From Hyphomicrobiales bacterium (GTDB taxonomy: Bacteria; Pseudomonadota; Alphaproteobacteria; Rhizobiales; Rhizobiaceae): 64,000 nt of DNA. Positions 46,085 through 57,931 of the stretch are shown in pieces. Location of the stretch: positions 62,001-126,000 of the forward strand of contig UCJU01000001.1 of NCBI GenBank assembly GCA_900472925.1, written 5' to 3'. Positions within the stretch are counted from its first letter, which is position 1. Each line of letters starts with the position of its first letter. Below the pieces are notes generated by a model. It did not search any database. It saw nothing but the letters and a program-made list of their open reading frames with translations, and was not told where the DNA came from. The position numbers and the translations under genes were made by a program.

Positions 46085-48331
46085 ATGAGCGAACTGGCTA
46101 AACTCAACAACCGGCTTTCCGACGCGTTCGATCCGACCGAAACAGGTGCGGTCTCAAGTGTCGCTCAGCCCGTCGAAAGCAGGGACGACCCGTCTCGCTT
46201 ACCTTTCTACAGCGGTATGCTTCGCACCGTGACGCTGTTCACGGCCGGATGCGCCTTTGCATTCGCCAGCGCTATCTATCTGGGCGGAAACGTCGCCCTC
46301 TACATGGCCGCTTTGTCCGTTTCCATTTGCTTGTCATGCGCGTTTTACATGATGTTTCGTGCCGCCGCCCTGCGTCGGGCATCGGTGAACGATGCGAAAG
46401 TCGTTGAAGCGAGGCAAATGCAGAACGCCGGGCTTGTGGCGGAAATGCACGAGGCCATGGGCGATATCGTCGTGACCCGTGATATGAACCGCCGCATCTT
46501 GCATGCCAACAGCACCTTTCGCGAAATGACGGGCTGCGGCGAACCGCAGGGTAAGACATGCGAAGAAATTGGTATTGCTTTTCGCCCAGGCGACAAGGTC
46601 CACAGCTACGATGTGGAAATCGCAACGCCTTACGGTCAGCGCATTTTCACCTGGCATGATGCGATTGCCCATGACGGTACGAGCAGCCGTCTGATGATCA
46701 GCAGCATCGCACGGGATGTCACCGATGAACGCGCCGCCATCGTCGCCCGCGAGGATGCCCGGCTGCGGGCTGAAAATTCCAATGCCGCCAAGGGCAGGTT
46801 GCTGGCAACGGTCAGCCACGAAATCCGACTGCCACTGTCTGGCATTCTGGGCATGAGCCATCTCCTGTCGCAAACAAGTCTGACCGAGGAGCAGCGCAAT
46901 TATCTGGATGGCATGCGCCAGTCAGGTCAGTCGCTTGTGCAACTCGTCGAGGATCTGCTGGACTTTTCCACCATGGAGGCAGGGCGGTTCAGGCTCAATC
47001 CGCGGGCGGAAAACCTGCGGCAACTGATCGAAAGCGTGGTGGAGATGTTGGCCCACCGCGCTCATGAAAAAGGTATCGAAATTGCCTCGATCATCGCAAT
47101 GGATGTACCCGATTACCTTGATTTCGATCCAGCCCGCCTGCGACAGGTGCTGTTCAACCTCATCGGCAATGCGGTAAAGTTTACCACCAAGGGCGGCGTT
47201 CTCGTGAAGGCGTCGATGAAAGGCAACGCACTTTCCATTGCTGTGGAGGATACAGGTCCCGGTCTGGAAGCGTCCGAGCAGGCACGCATCTTCGGTGAGT
47301 TCGAACAGGCCGGATCCACCATGCAGCGTAGCGGTGGCACGGGGCTTGGTCTTGCCATATCCGCTCGTATCATTCGTGAGTTCGGCGGCACTTTGTCGGT
47401 ATCCAGCAAGAAGGGCAAAGGAAGCACCTTCACATTGATGTTCAAACCCGCATCCGCTCTCGCGTCGATTGCTCCATCCAGCCGCATCGGCGCGCTGAGG
47501 CCCTCGAACGTCTTGCTGCTGGCGCCACCGGGTGTTGCCGCTGAGGCGACAGCGGGCTCGATACGTGCCCTTGGCGGCATCTGCACGCATGTTGCGACGC
47601 GAAGGCAAGTTGAGAACCTGCAGCGACAGTCACCCTCCGTCTTGGACGATGTGACTGATATCATCGTGGATCACCGTGTTGCGGTGGCGTTTCGCGAGAT
47701 CCTTCAAACATGGCCGTCGGTTCAGGGCCGGACTATCCGGCACATTCTGCTCGTCAACCCGGAGGAGCGCGCATCCCAGCCACGCGATGGGTTCGATGCC
47801 TGGCTAATCCGACCTTTGCGGGAAAAATCTCTGATGGATGTTTTAAGCGGTCGCCTGCGAGGCATGGAACCGCGCGATGCGATCAATGACAATCACCATC
47901 CGGGCTTCGGGTTCTCACGCGCATTGGATGAGACATCGAGGGACCTCCACGTTCTCATTGCCGAGGATGATCCCGTCAACGCGCGGATACTGCGTGCCGT
48001 CATGGAAAAGTCCGGCTGCACGGTGAGTCTGGTCAGCGACTTCGGAGCACTTTCGCAAGCGCTCTTGGGAAAAGCCAACCTGCCGGATCTCGTCATTTCC
48101 GACCTGAACATGCCTGGTGGCAATGGTCTCGATATTCTTCCGCGTCTCTGTTTGCAGCTTTCGAGCAGCAAGATACCGCTGATGGTGTTGAGCGGTGATA
48201 CGGCCCGTGAAACCCGTTCGAATTTGCTGGATGCGGGAATTGCCGCGGTACTGACAAAACCCGTTGAGCCGAAGCGATTGATCGAGGAGGTGCTGCGGCT
48301 GTTTCCCCAAAAACGTGTGGGCAGACTTTAG
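46085..48331 (+). CDS. Hybrid sensor histidine kinase with two receiver domains
   Basis: A 748-residue membrane kinase. Two closely spaced helices at about residues 48-70 and 73-93 leave almost no periplasmic loop. A PAS domain spans about 115-220, then the HisKA domain with LLATVSHEIRLPLSGILGMSHLL (His near 245) and the ATPase domain with VEDTGPGLE and GTGLGLAISARII. A degenerate receiver follows at about 470-590, without the phospho-acceptor Asp. The C-terminal receiver (about 617-745) is canonical, with IAEDD, ISDLNMPGGNG and TKP. The signal is probably internal. Homologues in rhizobia are mostly uncharacterised; I cannot name it. Confidence 0.87.
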   Translation: MSELAKLNNRLSDAFDPTETGAVSSVAQPVESRDDPSRLPFYSGMLRTVTLFTAGCAFAFASAIYLGGNVALYMAALSVSICLSCAFYMMFRAAALRRASVNDAKVVEARQMQNAGLVAEMHEAMGDIVVTRDMNRRILHANSTFREMTGCGEPQGKTCEEIGIAFRPGDKVHSYDVEIATPYGQRIFTWHDAIAHDGTSSRLMISSIARDVTDERAAIVAREDARLRAENSNAAKGRLLATVSHEIRLPLSGILGMSHLLSQTSLTEEQRNYLDGMRQSGQSLVQLVEDLLDFSTMEAGRFRLNPRAENLRQLIESVVEMLAHRAHEKGIEIASIIAMDVPDYLDFDPARLRQVLFNLIGNAVKFTTKGGVLVKASMKGNALSIAVEDTGPGLEASEQARIFGEFEQAGSTMQRSGGTGLGLAISARIIREFGGTLSVSSKKGKGSTFTLMFKPASALASIAPSSRIGALRPSNVLLLAPPGVAAEATAGSIRALGGICTHVATRRQVENLQRQSPSVLDDVTDIIVDHRVAVAFREILQTWPSVQGRTIRHILLVNPEERASQPRDGFDAWLIRPLREKSLMDVLSGRLRGMEPRDAINDNHHPGFGFSRALDETSRDLHVLIAEDDPVNARILRAVMEKSGCTVSLVSDFGALSQALLGKANLPDLVISDLNMPGGNGLDILPRLCLQLSSSKIPLMVLSGDTARETRSNLLDAGIAAVLTKPVEPKRLIEEVLRLFPQKRVGRL

Positions 48332-48428
48332 ATTTGATCTGCTGCCGGTTACCTCGCACCTGTCACTGTTCTGTCGTCAAGAAGTGATTTATGACAGCCA
48401 GAAACCAACGGTGGTGGGGCGATTCTCC

Positions 48429-49310
48429 ATGGTCACGGAAATTCTCGAATACGATATTTGCGAGCACAATGTTGCCTGCAATGTGCTTCCGGTTCCCCAA
48501 CAGCGCAACCACGATGTTCTCGGTCGCATCGGCCCACTGGAGGCCCGGCTTGCAAGAAGCGAGCGCGAAATCGATGCCGCGCAGAATGTCCGTTTCCGTG
48601 TTTTCGTCGAGGAAATGGGCGCCCTCCTACCCGCCGAAGCCATGCGCCGGAAGCGTGATGTCGACGCCTTCGACACGGTCTGCGACCATCTTCTGGTGCT
48701 GGATAATTCCATCGAAGGTGACCCGGAAGATCAGATCGTCGGCACCTATCGCCTGCTAAGACAGGATACGGCCTTTGCCAATAACGGTTTTTATTCAGCC
48801 AGCGAATTCAACATCGAAGGACTGATCGACCGCCACCCAACCAAGCGTTTCATGGAATTGGGACGCTCTTGCGTTCTGCCGGAGTATCGCACGAAAAGAA
48901 CGGTTGAATTGCTCTGGCAGGGCAATTGGGCCTATGCCCTTAGGCACCGCATGGACGCCATGATCGGCTGCGCATCTTTTCCCGGTGTCCAGCCGGAAGC
49001 GCATGCGCTGGCGCTTTCCTTCCTGCATCACACCTGCGGCGCGAAAGGTGATTGGGCAGCCTCTGCGCTACCGGAGCTTTATTGCGAAATGGACATGATG
49101 CCGTTGGAAGCGATCAATCCGCGCCGCGCCCTCTATGCCATGCCGCCGCTCATCAAAGGCTATATGCGGCTGGGCGCCATGTTCGGGTCCGGTGCCGTCG
49201 TCGATCATGCTTTCAACACCACGGATGTGCTCGTTATCCTGCCAGTATCCTCCATCGCCAATCGATACATCAATTATTACGGTAGTGAAGCCGAACGCTT
49301 CAACGGCTGA
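48429..49310 (+). CDS. olsB: Ornithine N-acyltransferase OlsB
   Basis: A 293-residue GNAT-like acyltransferase that uses 3-hydroxyacyl-ACP to acylate ornithine, the first step of ornithine-lipid synthesis. Recognisable parts are AQNVRFRVFVEEMGA, VGTYRLLRQDTAFANNGFYSASEFN, FMELGRSCVLPEYR and FPGVQPEAHALALSFLHH. It is next to mutS, as I recall for S. meliloti olsB. ATG 48429 is the best start; the frame is open further upstream into the kinase gene. The partner olsA is 12 kb downstream on the same strand. In S. meliloti phosphate limitation induces the pathway; I found no clear Pho box here. Confidence 0.9.
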   Translation: MVTEILEYDICEHNVACNVLPVPQQRNHDVLGRIGPLEARLARSEREIDAAQNVRFRVFVEEMGALLPAEAMRRKRDVDAFDTVCDHLLVLDNSIEGDPEDQIVGTYRLLRQDTAFANNGFYSASEFNIEGLIDRHPTKRFMELGRSCVLPEYRTKRTVELLWQGNWAYALRHRMDAMIGCASFPGVQPEAHALALSFLHHTCGAKGDWAASALPELYCEMDMMPLEAINPRRALYAMPPLIKGYMRLGAMFGSGAVVDHAFNTTDVLVILPVSSIANRYINYYGSEAERFNG

Positions 49311-49424
49311 TTCGTAAGATCAAAGCTTCTTGTGGGCAGGCGCGCGGCGCGTGTTGTCCTCATGCCGCGCGAGCGATAGTCTGGTTTTCGTTTCCCGCAA
49401 CGCCAAGCCGATATTGAAAAGCCA

Positions 49425-52139
49425 TTGACGGACGTTCATTCCACTGCCTCGCTCATATCGGAAGAGAGCCGCGCTTCGGCTACTCCGATGATGGAGCAAT
49501 ATATCGAGATCAAGGCGAACAACCCCGGTTCGCTGCTGTTCTATCGCATGGGCGATTTCTACGAACTGTTTTTCGATGACGCCGCAGAAGCGTCGCGGGC
49601 GCTCGGCATCACGCTGACAAAGCGCGGACAGCATCTGGGGCAGGATATTCCCATGTGCGGTGTTCCCGTACATGCGGCGGATGATTACCTCCAGAAACTG
49701 ATCCTGCGCGGCTACCGCGTGGCGGTTTGTGAGCAGACCGAGGACCCGGCTGAGGCCAAGAAGCGTGGGTCTAAATCCGTGGTGCGGCGGGATGTGGTGC
49801 GGCTGGTTACGCCCGGCACACTGACAGAGGAAAAGCTTCTGTCGCCGACGGAGTCGAATTATCTGATGGCGCTGGCTCGCATCAAGGGCAGCGCGGAAGC
49901 CCAATTTGCGCTGGCCTGGATCGATATTTCCACCGGCGTCTTCCGTTTGGCTGAAACGACACTGACACGGCTTCTGGCCGATATCTGGCGGATAGATCCA
50001 CGCGAGTTGATCGTCGCCGACAGCTTGTTCCATGATGAAGAATTGAAGCCGGTTTTTGACATGCTTGGTCGTGTTGCCGTGCCGCAGCCCGCGATTCTGT
50101 TCGATAGTGCGACATCGGAGGGGCGTATTGCCCGTTACTTCGGCGTTTCGACGCTGGATGGTTTCGGATCTTTCTCACGCGTCGAGATGGCCGCTGCGGC
50201 CGCTGCCGTCGCCTATGTTGAGAAAACGCAGATCGCCGAGCGTCCGCCTCTTGCCGCGCCGGAGCGCGAAAGTGCTGCTTCGACACTCTTCATCGATCCT
50301 GCCACGCGGGCCAATCTCGAGCTGACCAGAACGTTGTCGGGCGAGCGGGATGGATCGCTGTTGCACGCAATCAACCGCACGGTTACCGGTGGCGGTGCTC
50401 GCCTTCTGGCGGAGCGCTTGATGTCTCCCTTGACCGACGTGGAGAAGATCAATGCACGGCTGGACGCAGTCGCTTACCTGCTGGATGACGTGTCCTTGTC
50501 CGACGGGCTCCGGGATGCGCTGAAACAGGTCGCGGATATGCCGCGCGCATTGTCGCGCCTGGCGCTTGATCGTGGCGGGCCGCGTGATCTGGGTGCGATA
50601 CGGCTGGGCGTTTACGCAGCCGCCAGGGTCGCCGAATTGCTGGATCAGGGGTTGCTGCCAGATGAGTTGGCGCAGGCGCTTGCCGCGTTGAAAGCGCTGC
50701 CGGTTGAGCTGGAAGCGATGCTCGGTGCGACACTCGCAGACGAATTGCCTTTGTTGAAACGCGATGGCGGTTTTGTACGAGAGGGTTCGAACCCGGAACT
50801 GGATGAGATACGTGCGTTGCGTGACCAGTCCCGGCGGGTGATTGCCGGCCTGCAGCTGCAATATTCCGAAGAAACAGGCATCAAATCCCTCAAAATAAAG
50901 CACAATAATGTGCTGGGATATTTCATCGAGGTTACGGCAGGCAATGCCGATGTCATGACGGCAAGTGCGGAGGCAAAAGCCCGCTTCATCCACCGCCAGA
51001 CTATGGCGGGCGCAATGCGCTTTACCACCACCGAGCTTGCTGATCTGGAAAGCCGCATCGCCAATGCCGCCTCGCAGGCGCTGTCGATAGAATTGCAAGC
51101 CTTCACGCAGATGGTCGAGGCGGTCGTGTCCCATGCCGAAGCGATCAAGGCCGGAGCATTGGCCTTGGCTTCCATCGATGTTGCAACGAGCCTTGCCTAT
51201 CTCGCCGCAGAGCAAGCCTATTGCCGGCCCGTCATCGATGGCTCGATGATGTTCGACATCAAGGGTGGGCGCCATCCCGTGGTGGAACAGGCTTTGCGCC
51301 GCCAGTCCACGGGTCCTTTCATCGCCAATCACTGCGATCTTTCAGCCGTCAATGGCAACCGCAATGGCGCCATCTGGTTGCTGACTGGCCCGAATATGGG
51401 CGGTAAATCGACATTCCTGCGGCAGAATGCGTTGATTGCCATTCTCGGCCAGATTGGCTCCTTTGTTCCTGCGGCGGCGGCGCATATCGGTATTGTCGAT
51501 CGCCTGTTTTCACGCGTCGGTGCATCTGATGATCTTGCGCGTGGTCGCTCGACCTTCATGGTGGAGATGGTCGAAACGGCGGCAATCCTCAATCAAGCCA
51601 CGGACCGCTCGCTGGTTATTCTGGATGAGATTGGCCGCGGTACGGCAACGTTCGATGGTCTTTCGATCGCCTGGGCGGCGGTGGAACATCTTCATGAGGT
51701 CAACCGCTGCCGTGGTTTGTTCGCCACCCATTTCCACGAACTGACGGTGCTTTCTGAAAAGCTGGGCCGCCTGTCCAACGCCACCATGAAGGTGCGCGAA
51801 TGGGAAGGTGACGTGATTTTCCTGCATGAGGTCGGGCCAGGTGCAGCAGATAGATCCTACGGAATTCAGGTGGCTAAACTTGCCGGTCTTCCGGCTTCCG
51901 TTGTCGAGCGGGCGCGGGCCGTTTTGACCCAGCTTGAGGATGCCGACCGGAAAAATCCGGCAAGCCAGTTGATCGATGATCTACCGCTGTTTCAGGTCGC
52001 AGTGCGGCGCGAAGAAAGTAGACCGCAGGGCAATTCGAAGGTGGATGAGGCCTTAAAAGCGCTCAACCCGGATGAAATGACGCCCCGTGAGGCGTTGGAC
52101 GCGCTTTACGCGCTCAAGAAACAACTTGGCAAGGCTTGA
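49425..52139 (+). CDS. mutS: DNA mismatch repair protein MutS
   Basis: A 904-residue MutS. The mismatch-binding motif is [19 protein letters not shown], with the Phe and Glu that contact the mispair, near residue 40. The ATPase has Walker [31 protein letters not shown] (Walker B) and [13 protein letters not shown] beta-clamp-like motif may lie near the C terminus. The start is TTG 49425, because the first ATG codons (from 49488) would remove residues that precede the conserved core by little; that later start cannot be excluded. It is separated from glnD by a hairpin. Confidence 0.96.
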   Translation: MTDVHSTASLISEESRASATPMMEQYIEIKANNPGSLLFYRMGDFYELFFDDAAEASRALGITLTKRGQHLGQDIPMCGVPVHAADDYLQKLILRGYRVAVCEQTEDPAEAKKRGSKSVVRRDVVRLVTPGTLTEEKLLSPTESNYLMALARIKGSAEAQFALAWIDISTGVFRLAETTLTRLLADIWRIDPRELIVADSLFHDEELKPVFDMLGRVAVPQPAILFDSATSEGRIARYFGVSTLDGFGSFSRVEMAAAAAAVAYVEKTQIAERPPLAAPERESAASTLFIDPATRANLELTRTLSGERDGSLLHAINRTVTGGGARLLAERLMSPLTDVEKINARLDAVAYLLDDVSLSDGLRDALKQVADMPRALSRLALDRGGPRDLGAIRLGVYAAARVAELLDQGLLPDELAQALAALKALPVELEAMLGATLADELPLLKRDGGFVREGSNPELDEIRALRDQSRRVIAGLQLQYSEETGIKSLKIKHNNVLGYFIEVTAGNADVMTASAEAKARFIHRQTMAGAMRFTTTELADLESRIANAASQALSIELQAFTQMVEAVVSHAEAIKAGALALASIDVATSLAYLAAEQAYCRPVIDGSMMFDIKGGRHPVVEQALRRQSTGPFIANHCDLSAVNGNRNGAIWLLTGPNMGGKSTFLRQNALIAILGQIGSFVPAAAAHIGIVDRLFSRVGASDDLARGRSTFMVEMVETAAILNQATDRSLVILDEIGRGTATFDGLSIAWAAVEHLHEVNRCRGLFATHFHELTVLSEKLGRLSNATMKVREWEGDVIFLHEVGPGAADRSYGIQVAKLAGLPASVVERARAVLTQLEDADRKNPASQLIDDLPLFQVAVRREESRPQGNSKVDEALKALNPDEMTPREALDALYALKKQLGKA

Positions 52140-52179
52140 GACTTACAGTGCCTGTCCATCACGATTAAAAATCGCTATA

Positions 52180-52202
52180 GGGCTATGCCGAAAGCATAGC
52201 CC
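52180..52202 (+). promoter_or_regulatory. Perfect 9-bp hairpin just before glnD
   Basis: GGGCTATGC (52180-52188) and GCATAGCCC (52194-52202) pair exactly around CGAAA. The hairpin ends three bases before ATG 52205 and 23 bases before ATG 52226. No T-run follows. Confidence 0.6.
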
Positions 52203-52225
52203 ATATGAAGTGGATATCGGCATCA

Positions 52226-55054
52226 ATGGCCACAAAAGACCTGGATTTTTCCGCGATACTGGATGTTACGGCACTGAAACACGAATGCGAACGCGTGTTT
52301 CAGAATGACGGGCAGCGTGTGTCCGACGTGCGGTCCGACCTGTTGCCGATTTTCAAGAAGGCGAGCGCCCAAGGCCGTGAAAAAGCCCGGGAACTGTTGG
52401 ACACGGAGGGCGGCGGCATAGACTGCGCCCGCCGTATTTCCTGGCTTCAGGACCGCCTAATCGAGGTGCTCTACGATCTGGCCTGCCAGCATGTCTATCC
52501 CGATGATGCGCCGAAAATTGCGATTACGGCGGTTGGTGGTTATGGACGTGGAACATTGGCGCCGGGATCGGATATCGACCTGCTCTTCCTGCTTCCGGCC
52601 AAGAGCACGCCTGACATGACCAAGGCCATCGAGTTCGTGCTCTACATTTTGTGGGATATCGGCTTCAAGGTCGGCCATGCGACGCGCACCGTGGATGAGT
52701 GCATTCGCCTCTCCAAGGCCGATATGACGATCCGTACCGCCATTCTGGAAATGCGCGCGATCTGTGGTGCCCGAGCGCTTTCCGATGAGCTCGAGCGCCG
52801 TTTCGAATCAGAGGTCGTCACAAATAGCGGCCCGGAATTCATTGCAGCCAAGCTTGCTGAGCGCGACCAGCGCCACCGGAAAGCAGGTGATACCCGCTAT
52901 CTGGTCGAGCCAAACGTAAAGGAAGGCAAGGGCGGTCTTCGCGACCTCCATACGCTGTTCTGGATTGCCAAATATTATTACCACGTTCGCGACACTGCCG
53001 AACTGGTGAAGCTTGGCGTTCTGTCCAAGCGTGAGCTGAAGCTTTGCGAAAAAGCCGATGATTTTCTCTGGACCGTTCGGTGCCAGATGCATTTCATCAC
53101 CGGCAAGGCGGAAGAGCGCCTGTCCTTCGATATTCAGCGCGAAATTGCTGCATCCCTGAACTACCAGCCGCGCCCCGGTCTGTCCGCCGTCGAGCGCTTC
53201 ATGAAGCACTACTTTCTGGTCGCCAAGGACGTGGGTGACCTGACGCGCATTTTGTGTGCGGCACTTGAGGACAAGCAGGCCAAGGATGTGCCGGGTCTCT
53301 CGGGTGTGTTCAGCCGCTTTGCCCATCGTCTGCGTAAAATTCCAGGCTCCGACGAGTTCGTGGAAGATCGTGGCCGTATCGCACTGGCTAACATCGACGT
53401 ATTTCGTAACGATCCCGTCAGCATCATCCGGCTTTTTCATGTGGCCGATATCAACAATCTGGAACTGCACCCGGATGCTTTGCGGGTGGTCAGCCGTTCG
53501 CTGGCTCTCATCAACCACGAACTTCGCGACAATGAAGAGGCGAACCGCCTGTTTCTGGCGATCCTCACCTCGCGTAGGGATCCAGCGCTGACATTGCGCC
53601 GCATGAACGAAGCGGGCGTTCTGGGCAAATTCATCCCGGAGTTCGGCAAGATCGTCGCGATGATGCAGTTCAACATGTACCACCACTACACCGTTGACGA
53701 GCACCTCATTCGCTCTGTTGCGGTGTTGGCTGAAATCGACAAGGGGCAGGCCGTCGATACGCATCCGCTGGTCAACCGCTTGATGCCAGCCATCGAGGAC
53801 CGCGATGTCCTTTATGTCGCAGTGCTGCTGCATGATGTGGCAAAGGGCAGGCAGGAGGACCATTCCATTGCCGGTGCAAGGGTGGCACGCAAGCTTTGCC
53901 AAAGGTTCCGGCTCAGCAGCAAGCAGACCGAAACGGTGTTCTGGCTGATCGAGCAGCATTTGCTGATGTCCATGGTGGCGCAGACCCGGGATCTGCACGA
54001 CCGCAAGACGATCACGGATTTTGCCGACAAGGTACAGTCCATGGAACGGCTGAAGATGCTGCTGATCCTGACCGTGTGCGATATTCGCGCGGTCGGGCCT
54101 GACGTGTGGAACGGCTGGAAGGGCCAGCTTCTGCGCACGCTTTATTATGAGACCGAACTCTTATTGTCTGGCGGCTTTTCTGAAACGTCTCGCAAGGAGC
54201 GGGCCAAGATCGCGCGTGAGGCGCTTTATGACGCCTTGACCGACTGGGGACAGAAAGCGCGACGCAAATATTCCAACCTGCACTATGAACCCTATCTTCT
54301 ATCCGTCGATCTTCAGGATCAAATCCGCCACACGCGGTTCCTGCGTGAAACGGACAAGAAGGAACAGGCGATGTCCACCATGGTGCGCACGCATTCTTTC
54401 CATGCGATCACGGAAATCACCGTTCTCGCACCGGACCATCCACGTCTCCTATCCATCATAACAGGTGCCTGCGCGGCGGCTGGCGCCAACATCGCCGACG
54501 CGCAGATCTTCACCACGTCGGATGGGCGGGCGCTCGATACGATCCTCATCAATCGTGAGTTTCCAATCGATGAAGACGAGACGCGGCGTGCCAACAATAT
54601 CGGCAAGATGATCGAGGAGGTTTTGGCCGGAAAGAAGCGCATTCCGGAAATTATCGCCACGCGCACCAAGGGCCGCAAAAAGAGTAAGACGTTCAATATT
54701 CCGCCGTCCGTCACCATTTCGAACGGACTTTCAAACAAGTTCACGGTTATCGAGGTCGAATGCCTCGACCGCACTGGACTGCTTGCGGACATGACGGCCG
54801 TGTTGGCGGATCTGTCGCTCGACATCACATCTGCCCGCATCACGACCTTCGGTGAGAAGGTCATCGATACGTTCTATGTGACCGACCTCTTCGGCCAGAA
54901 GGTCATGACCGACAACCGCCAAGCCAGCATCGCATCGCGCCTGAAAGCGGTGATGGCTGAGCAGGAGGACGAATTGCGGGATCGTATGCCATCCGGCATC
55001 ATCGCTCATCCCGATGTTGCGGCACTGCCGCCCGCACGAACGGCGAAGGCGTAA
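52226..55054 (+). CDS. glnD: PII uridylyltransferase/uridylyl-removing enzyme GlnD
   Basis: A 942-residue bifunctional nitrogen sensor. The nucleotidyltransferase domain carries [24 protein letters not shown] near residues 95-120. The GlnD-type linker includes [22 protein letters not shown]. The HD domain ([15 protein letters not shown]) removes UMP. Two ACT domains at the C terminus ([18 protein letters not shown] and [23 protein letters not shown]) sense glutamine. It modifies PII proteins and so sets NtrB/NtrC activity. I use ATG 52226 (MATKDLDF); an in-frame ATG at 52205 sits against a hairpin. It is followed at once by murJ. Confidence 0.95.
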   Translation: MATKDLDFSAILDVTALKHECERVFQNDGQRVSDVRSDLLPIFKKASAQGREKARELLDTEGGGIDCARRISWLQDRLIEVLYDLACQHVYPDDAPKIAITAVGGYGRGTLAPGSDIDLLFLLPAKSTPDMTKAIEFVLYILWDIGFKVGHATRTVDECIRLSKADMTIRTAILEMRAICGARALSDELERRFESEVVTNSGPEFIAAKLAERDQRHRKAGDTRYLVEPNVKEGKGGLRDLHTLFWIAKYYYHVRDTAELVKLGVLSKRELKLCEKADDFLWTVRCQMHFITGKAEERLSFDIQREIAASLNYQPRPGLSAVERFMKHYFLVAKDVGDLTRILCAALEDKQAKDVPGLSGVFSRFAHRLRKIPGSDEFVEDRGRIALANIDVFRNDPVSIIRLFHVADINNLELHPDALRVVSRSLALINHELRDNEEANRLFLAILTSRRDPALTLRRMNEAGVLGKFIPEFGKIVAMMQFNMYHHYTVDEHLIRSVAVLAEIDKGQAVDTHPLVNRLMPAIEDRDVLYVAVLLHDVAKGRQEDHSIAGARVARKLCQRFRLSSKQTETVFWLIEQHLLMSMVAQTRDLHDRKTITDFADKVQSMERLKMLLILTVCDIRAVGPDVWNGWKGQLLRTLYYETELLLSGGFSETSRKERAKIAREALYDALTDWGQKARRKYSNLHYEPYLLSVDLQDQIRHTRFLRETDKKEQAMSTMVRTHSFHAITEITVLAPDHPRLLSIITGACAAAGANIADAQIFTTSDGRALDTILINREFPIDEDETRRANNIGKMIEEVLAGKKRIPEIIATRTKGRKKSKTFNIPPSVTISNGLSNKFTVIEVECLDRTGLLADMTAVLADLSLDITSARITTFGEKVIDTFYVTDLFGQKVMTDNRQASIASRLKAVMAEQEDELRDRMPSGIIAHPDVAALPPARTAKA

Positions 55055-55060
55055 ATATCC

Positions 55061-56662
55061 ATGGGCCTGATTGCCAAATTCGCAACCGTCGGCACCGCAA
55101 CCCTCGGCAGCCGCCTTTTCGGCTTCGTCCGCGAAATGCTGATGGCCGCCGCCGTCGGTACGGGTCCGGTGGCGGATGCTTTCAACGCAGCCTTTCGTTT
55201 CCCCAATACGTTCCGCCGTCTGTTTGCCGAAGGCGCGTTCAATTCCGCTTTTGTGCCGCTTTTTGCCAAGGAAATCGAAGCCAACGGCATGGAGGGCGCG
55301 AAACGCTTTTCGGAAGAGGTTTTTGGCGTTCTCTTTACGGTGCTGATGGCGCTGACGATCCTGATGGAGTTGTCGATGCCGTTCATCGTGCGAACGGTGA
55401 TTGCGCCGGGCTTCGTGGAAGACCCGACCAAGTTCGACAATACCGTCCGTCTCGCCACGATCATGTTTCCCTATCTCGCCTGCATGTCGCTGGCGGCAAT
55501 GATGGGCGGCATGCTGAACTCGCTGCATCGCTATTTCGCAGCGGCCATCGCGCCTGTTTTCCTCAACGTCATTCTCATCGGCGTGCTCGGTTTTGCCTGG
55601 TATAAGAGCTATGATCCGCTGCAGGTGGGTTATGCCTTGTCCTGGGGCGTGATGGCGGCCGGTTTCGTGCAACTCGCCATCGTCTGGGTGGCCGTGCGCC
55701 ATGCCGGCATCAAGATCGGCTTTCGCCGTCCGCGTATGACTGGCAACGTCAAACGCCTGCTGGTGCTGGCTCTGCCCGCCGCAATCACCGGCGGCATCAC
55801 CCAGATCAACCTGCTGATCAACACCAACATCGCATCGGGCAAAGAGGGCGTTATCTCTTCGCTGGCCTATGCCGATCGCATTTATCAGCTTCCGCTCGGC
55901 GTCGTCGGCATTGCGGTGGCGACAGTCCTGCTGCCGGAACTTGCCCGCGCCTTGCGCGGCGGTCATCAGGTCGAAGCTGCCAATCTACAGAACCGTTCCG
56001 TCGAATTCGTCATGTTCCTGACGCTGCCAGCCGCAGCCGCCTTGCTCGTCATGGCCGAACCGATCGTGCGGTTCCTGTACGAACGCGGCAACTTCTCCGC
56101 ATCCGCCACCGGAACCGTTGCCGAAATTCTTGGAATCTACGGGCTGGGTCTTCCTGCCTTCGTGCTGATCAAGGCTTTCATTCCCGGCTTTTTCGCCCGC
56201 GAGGACACCCGCACACCGATGATATTCGCGGCGATTTCAGTGGTGGTCAATGTCTCACTGGCACTGACCTTGTTCCAGTCCTACGGCGGGCCGGGTATCG
56301 CAACGGCCGAAATCACGGCAGGATGGGTCAACGCCGCACTTCTCTTCGGCATGCTGCTGTGGCGCGGCCATTGGACGCTCGACATTCCGCTTCTGACCCG
56401 TATTCCTAGGCTTCTGTTTGCAGCCGCGATCATGGCCCTGGCCATCCATTATGCGCTTGCCTATCTCGCCTATGAGCTGTCGTCAGCCTCCTCTATCGCA
56501 GTGCGGGCCGGAACGCTCGTTGCGCTGGTTTTCGCAGCCATGATCCTTTATTTCGGACTGGCCTTCCTCTCCGGCGGTGCCAACCTCGGTATGGTCAAAC
56601 GTGGATTGAAACGAGGCCGGACGAAAAAGGAAAGTCAGGTCGACCCCACCGAAACACCTTGA
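55061..56662 (+). CDS. murJ: Lipid II flippase MurJ
   Basis: A 533-residue MVIN/MOP-superfamily membrane protein, expected to have 14 helices. The first helix region is [30 protein letters not shown], with the conserved arginine, and [22 protein letters not shown] is diagnostic. It flips lipid II for peptidoglycan synthesis. The C-terminal tail is basic. It is six bases after the glnD stop, an arrangement shared by many alphaproteobacteria. Confidence 0.95.
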   Translation: MGLIAKFATVGTATLGSRLFGFVREMLMAAAVGTGPVADAFNAAFRFPNTFRRLFAEGAFNSAFVPLFAKEIEANGMEGAKRFSEEVFGVLFTVLMALTILMELSMPFIVRTVIAPGFVEDPTKFDNTVRLATIMFPYLACMSLAAMMGGMLNSLHRYFAAAIAPVFLNVILIGVLGFAWYKSYDPLQVGYALSWGVMAAGFVQLAIVWVAVRHAGIKIGFRRPRMTGNVKRLLVLALPAAITGGITQINLLINTNIASGKEGVISSLAYADRIYQLPLGVVGIAVATVLLPELARALRGGHQVEAANLQNRSVEFVMFLTLPAAAALLVMAEPIVRFLYERGNFSASATGTVAEILGIYGLGLPAFVLIKAFIPGFFAREDTRTPMIFAAISVVVNVSLALTLFQSYGGPGIATAEITAGWVNAALLFGMLLWRGHWTLDIPLLTRIPRLLFAAAIMALAIHYALAYLAYELSSASSIAVRAGTLVALVFAAMILYFGLAFLSGGANLGMVKRGLKRGRTKKESQVDPTETP

Positions 56663-56754
56663 TTGCAGGCTGTTGCGGGTGCATAAGCGCGACCAATTGG
56701 AAACCCAATCCACACAGGGGCAAAGGCCCTCCACAAGCCTTTTCGAGGACCATC

Positions 56755-57819
56755 ATGAACGCATTTAAACCGCTGGTTTTCTCAGGCGTCCAGCCGACCG
56801 GAAATCTTCATCTCGGCAATTATCTCGGTGCCATCCGCAAATTCGTTGCGCTCCAGGAAGACAATGACTGCATCTATTGCGTCGTGGACATGCACGCCCT
56901 TACAGCACAGCTGGTGCATGCCGACCTGAAGGCGCAGACGCGCTCTATTGCAGCTGCCTTCATTGCGGCGGGCATCGATCCGGTCAAGCATATCGTCTTC
57001 AACCAGTCGGCGGTGCCACAGCATGCGGAACTGGCATGGGTGTTCAACTGTGTGGCGCGCATCGGTTGGATGGAGCGCATGACGCAGTTCAAGGACAAGT
57101 CCGGCAAGAATGCCGAGCAGGTCTCGCTCGGTCTGCTGGCTTACCCAAGCCTGATGGCTGCCGACATTCTGGTCTACCGCGCAACCCATGTTCCTGTCGG
57201 CGATGACCAGAAGCAGCATCTGGAGCTCGCCCGCGACATCGCGCAGAAATTCAACATCGACTTCAGCGACAATATTCGCGCCGCTGACCTCGGCGTTGAC
57301 ATCACTGTCGGCAACGAGCCGGTTCACGCTTATTTCCCGATGGTGGAGCCGCTGATTGGCGGTCCTGCTCCACGCGTCATGTCGTTGAAAGACGGCACCA
57401 AGAAAATGTCGAAGTCGGACCCTTCGGACCTGTCGCGCATCAATTTGATGGATGATGTCGACACGCTGTCGCGCAAGATCAAGAAGGCAAAGACCGACCC
57501 CGACGCGCTGCCAAGCGAAGTCGAGGGACTGAAGGGCCGTGCAGAGGCTGAAAATCTGATCGGGATCTATGCGGCATTGTCGGACAAGACCAAGGCAGAC
57601 GTTCTGGCAGAGTTCGGGGGGCAGCAGTTTTCCGCATTCAAGCCGGCTCTTGTCGATCTCGCTGTCAACGTTCTTGCCCCCATCAACAGCGAAATGCGCC
57701 GCCTGCTGGATGATGTCAGCCATATCGACGGCATCCTCAAACAGGGCGGCGAACGGGCGGGCGCGATGGCCGAAAAGACGATGAACGAGGTGCGTGACAT
57801 CATCGGTTTTCTGCGCTGA
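56755..57819 (+). CDS. trpS: Tryptophanyl-tRNA synthetase
   Basis: A 354-residue class I synthetase. The HIGH-like motif is HLGNYLGAI in [18 protein letters not shown], and the KMSKS loop is [22 protein letters not shown] and [18 protein letters not shown] complete the active site. It charges tRNA(Trp). The start is ATG 56755. The 92 bp before it show no T-box or trp leader. Confidence 0.96.
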   Translation: MNAFKPLVFSGVQPTGNLHLGNYLGAIRKFVALQEDNDCIYCVVDMHALTAQLVHADLKAQTRSIAAAFIAAGIDPVKHIVFNQSAVPQHAELAWVFNCVARIGWMERMTQFKDKSGKNAEQVSLGLLAYPSLMAADILVYRATHVPVGDDQKQHLELARDIAQKFNIDFSDNIRAADLGVDITVGNEPVHAYFPMVEPLIGGPAPRVMSLKDGTKKMSKSDPSDLSRINLMDDVDTLSRKIKKAKTDPDALPSEVEGLKGRAEAENLIGIYAALSDKTKADVLAEFGGQQFSAFKPALVDLAVNVLAPINSEMRRLLDDVSHIDGILKQGGERAGAMAEKTMNEVRDIIGFLR

Positions 57820-57871
57820 CGCCTGCGCACCTTAACCTCGCGAAACAGCATTTTTTAATCCGGGTATTTGA

Positions 57872-57877
57872 TATAAT
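57872..57877 (+). promoter_or_regulatory. Candidate -10 of uspA with leader hairpin
   Basis: TATAAT 54 nt before the uspA start, followed by a small hairpin GCCCGA/TCGGGC (57881-57896). The -35 position (CATTTT) is weak. Confidence 0.45.
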
Positions 57878-57931
57878 GTCGCCCGAGCCATCGGGCGGTC
57901 GGTCCTGCCGCGACGAATAGAGGAGTACGCA

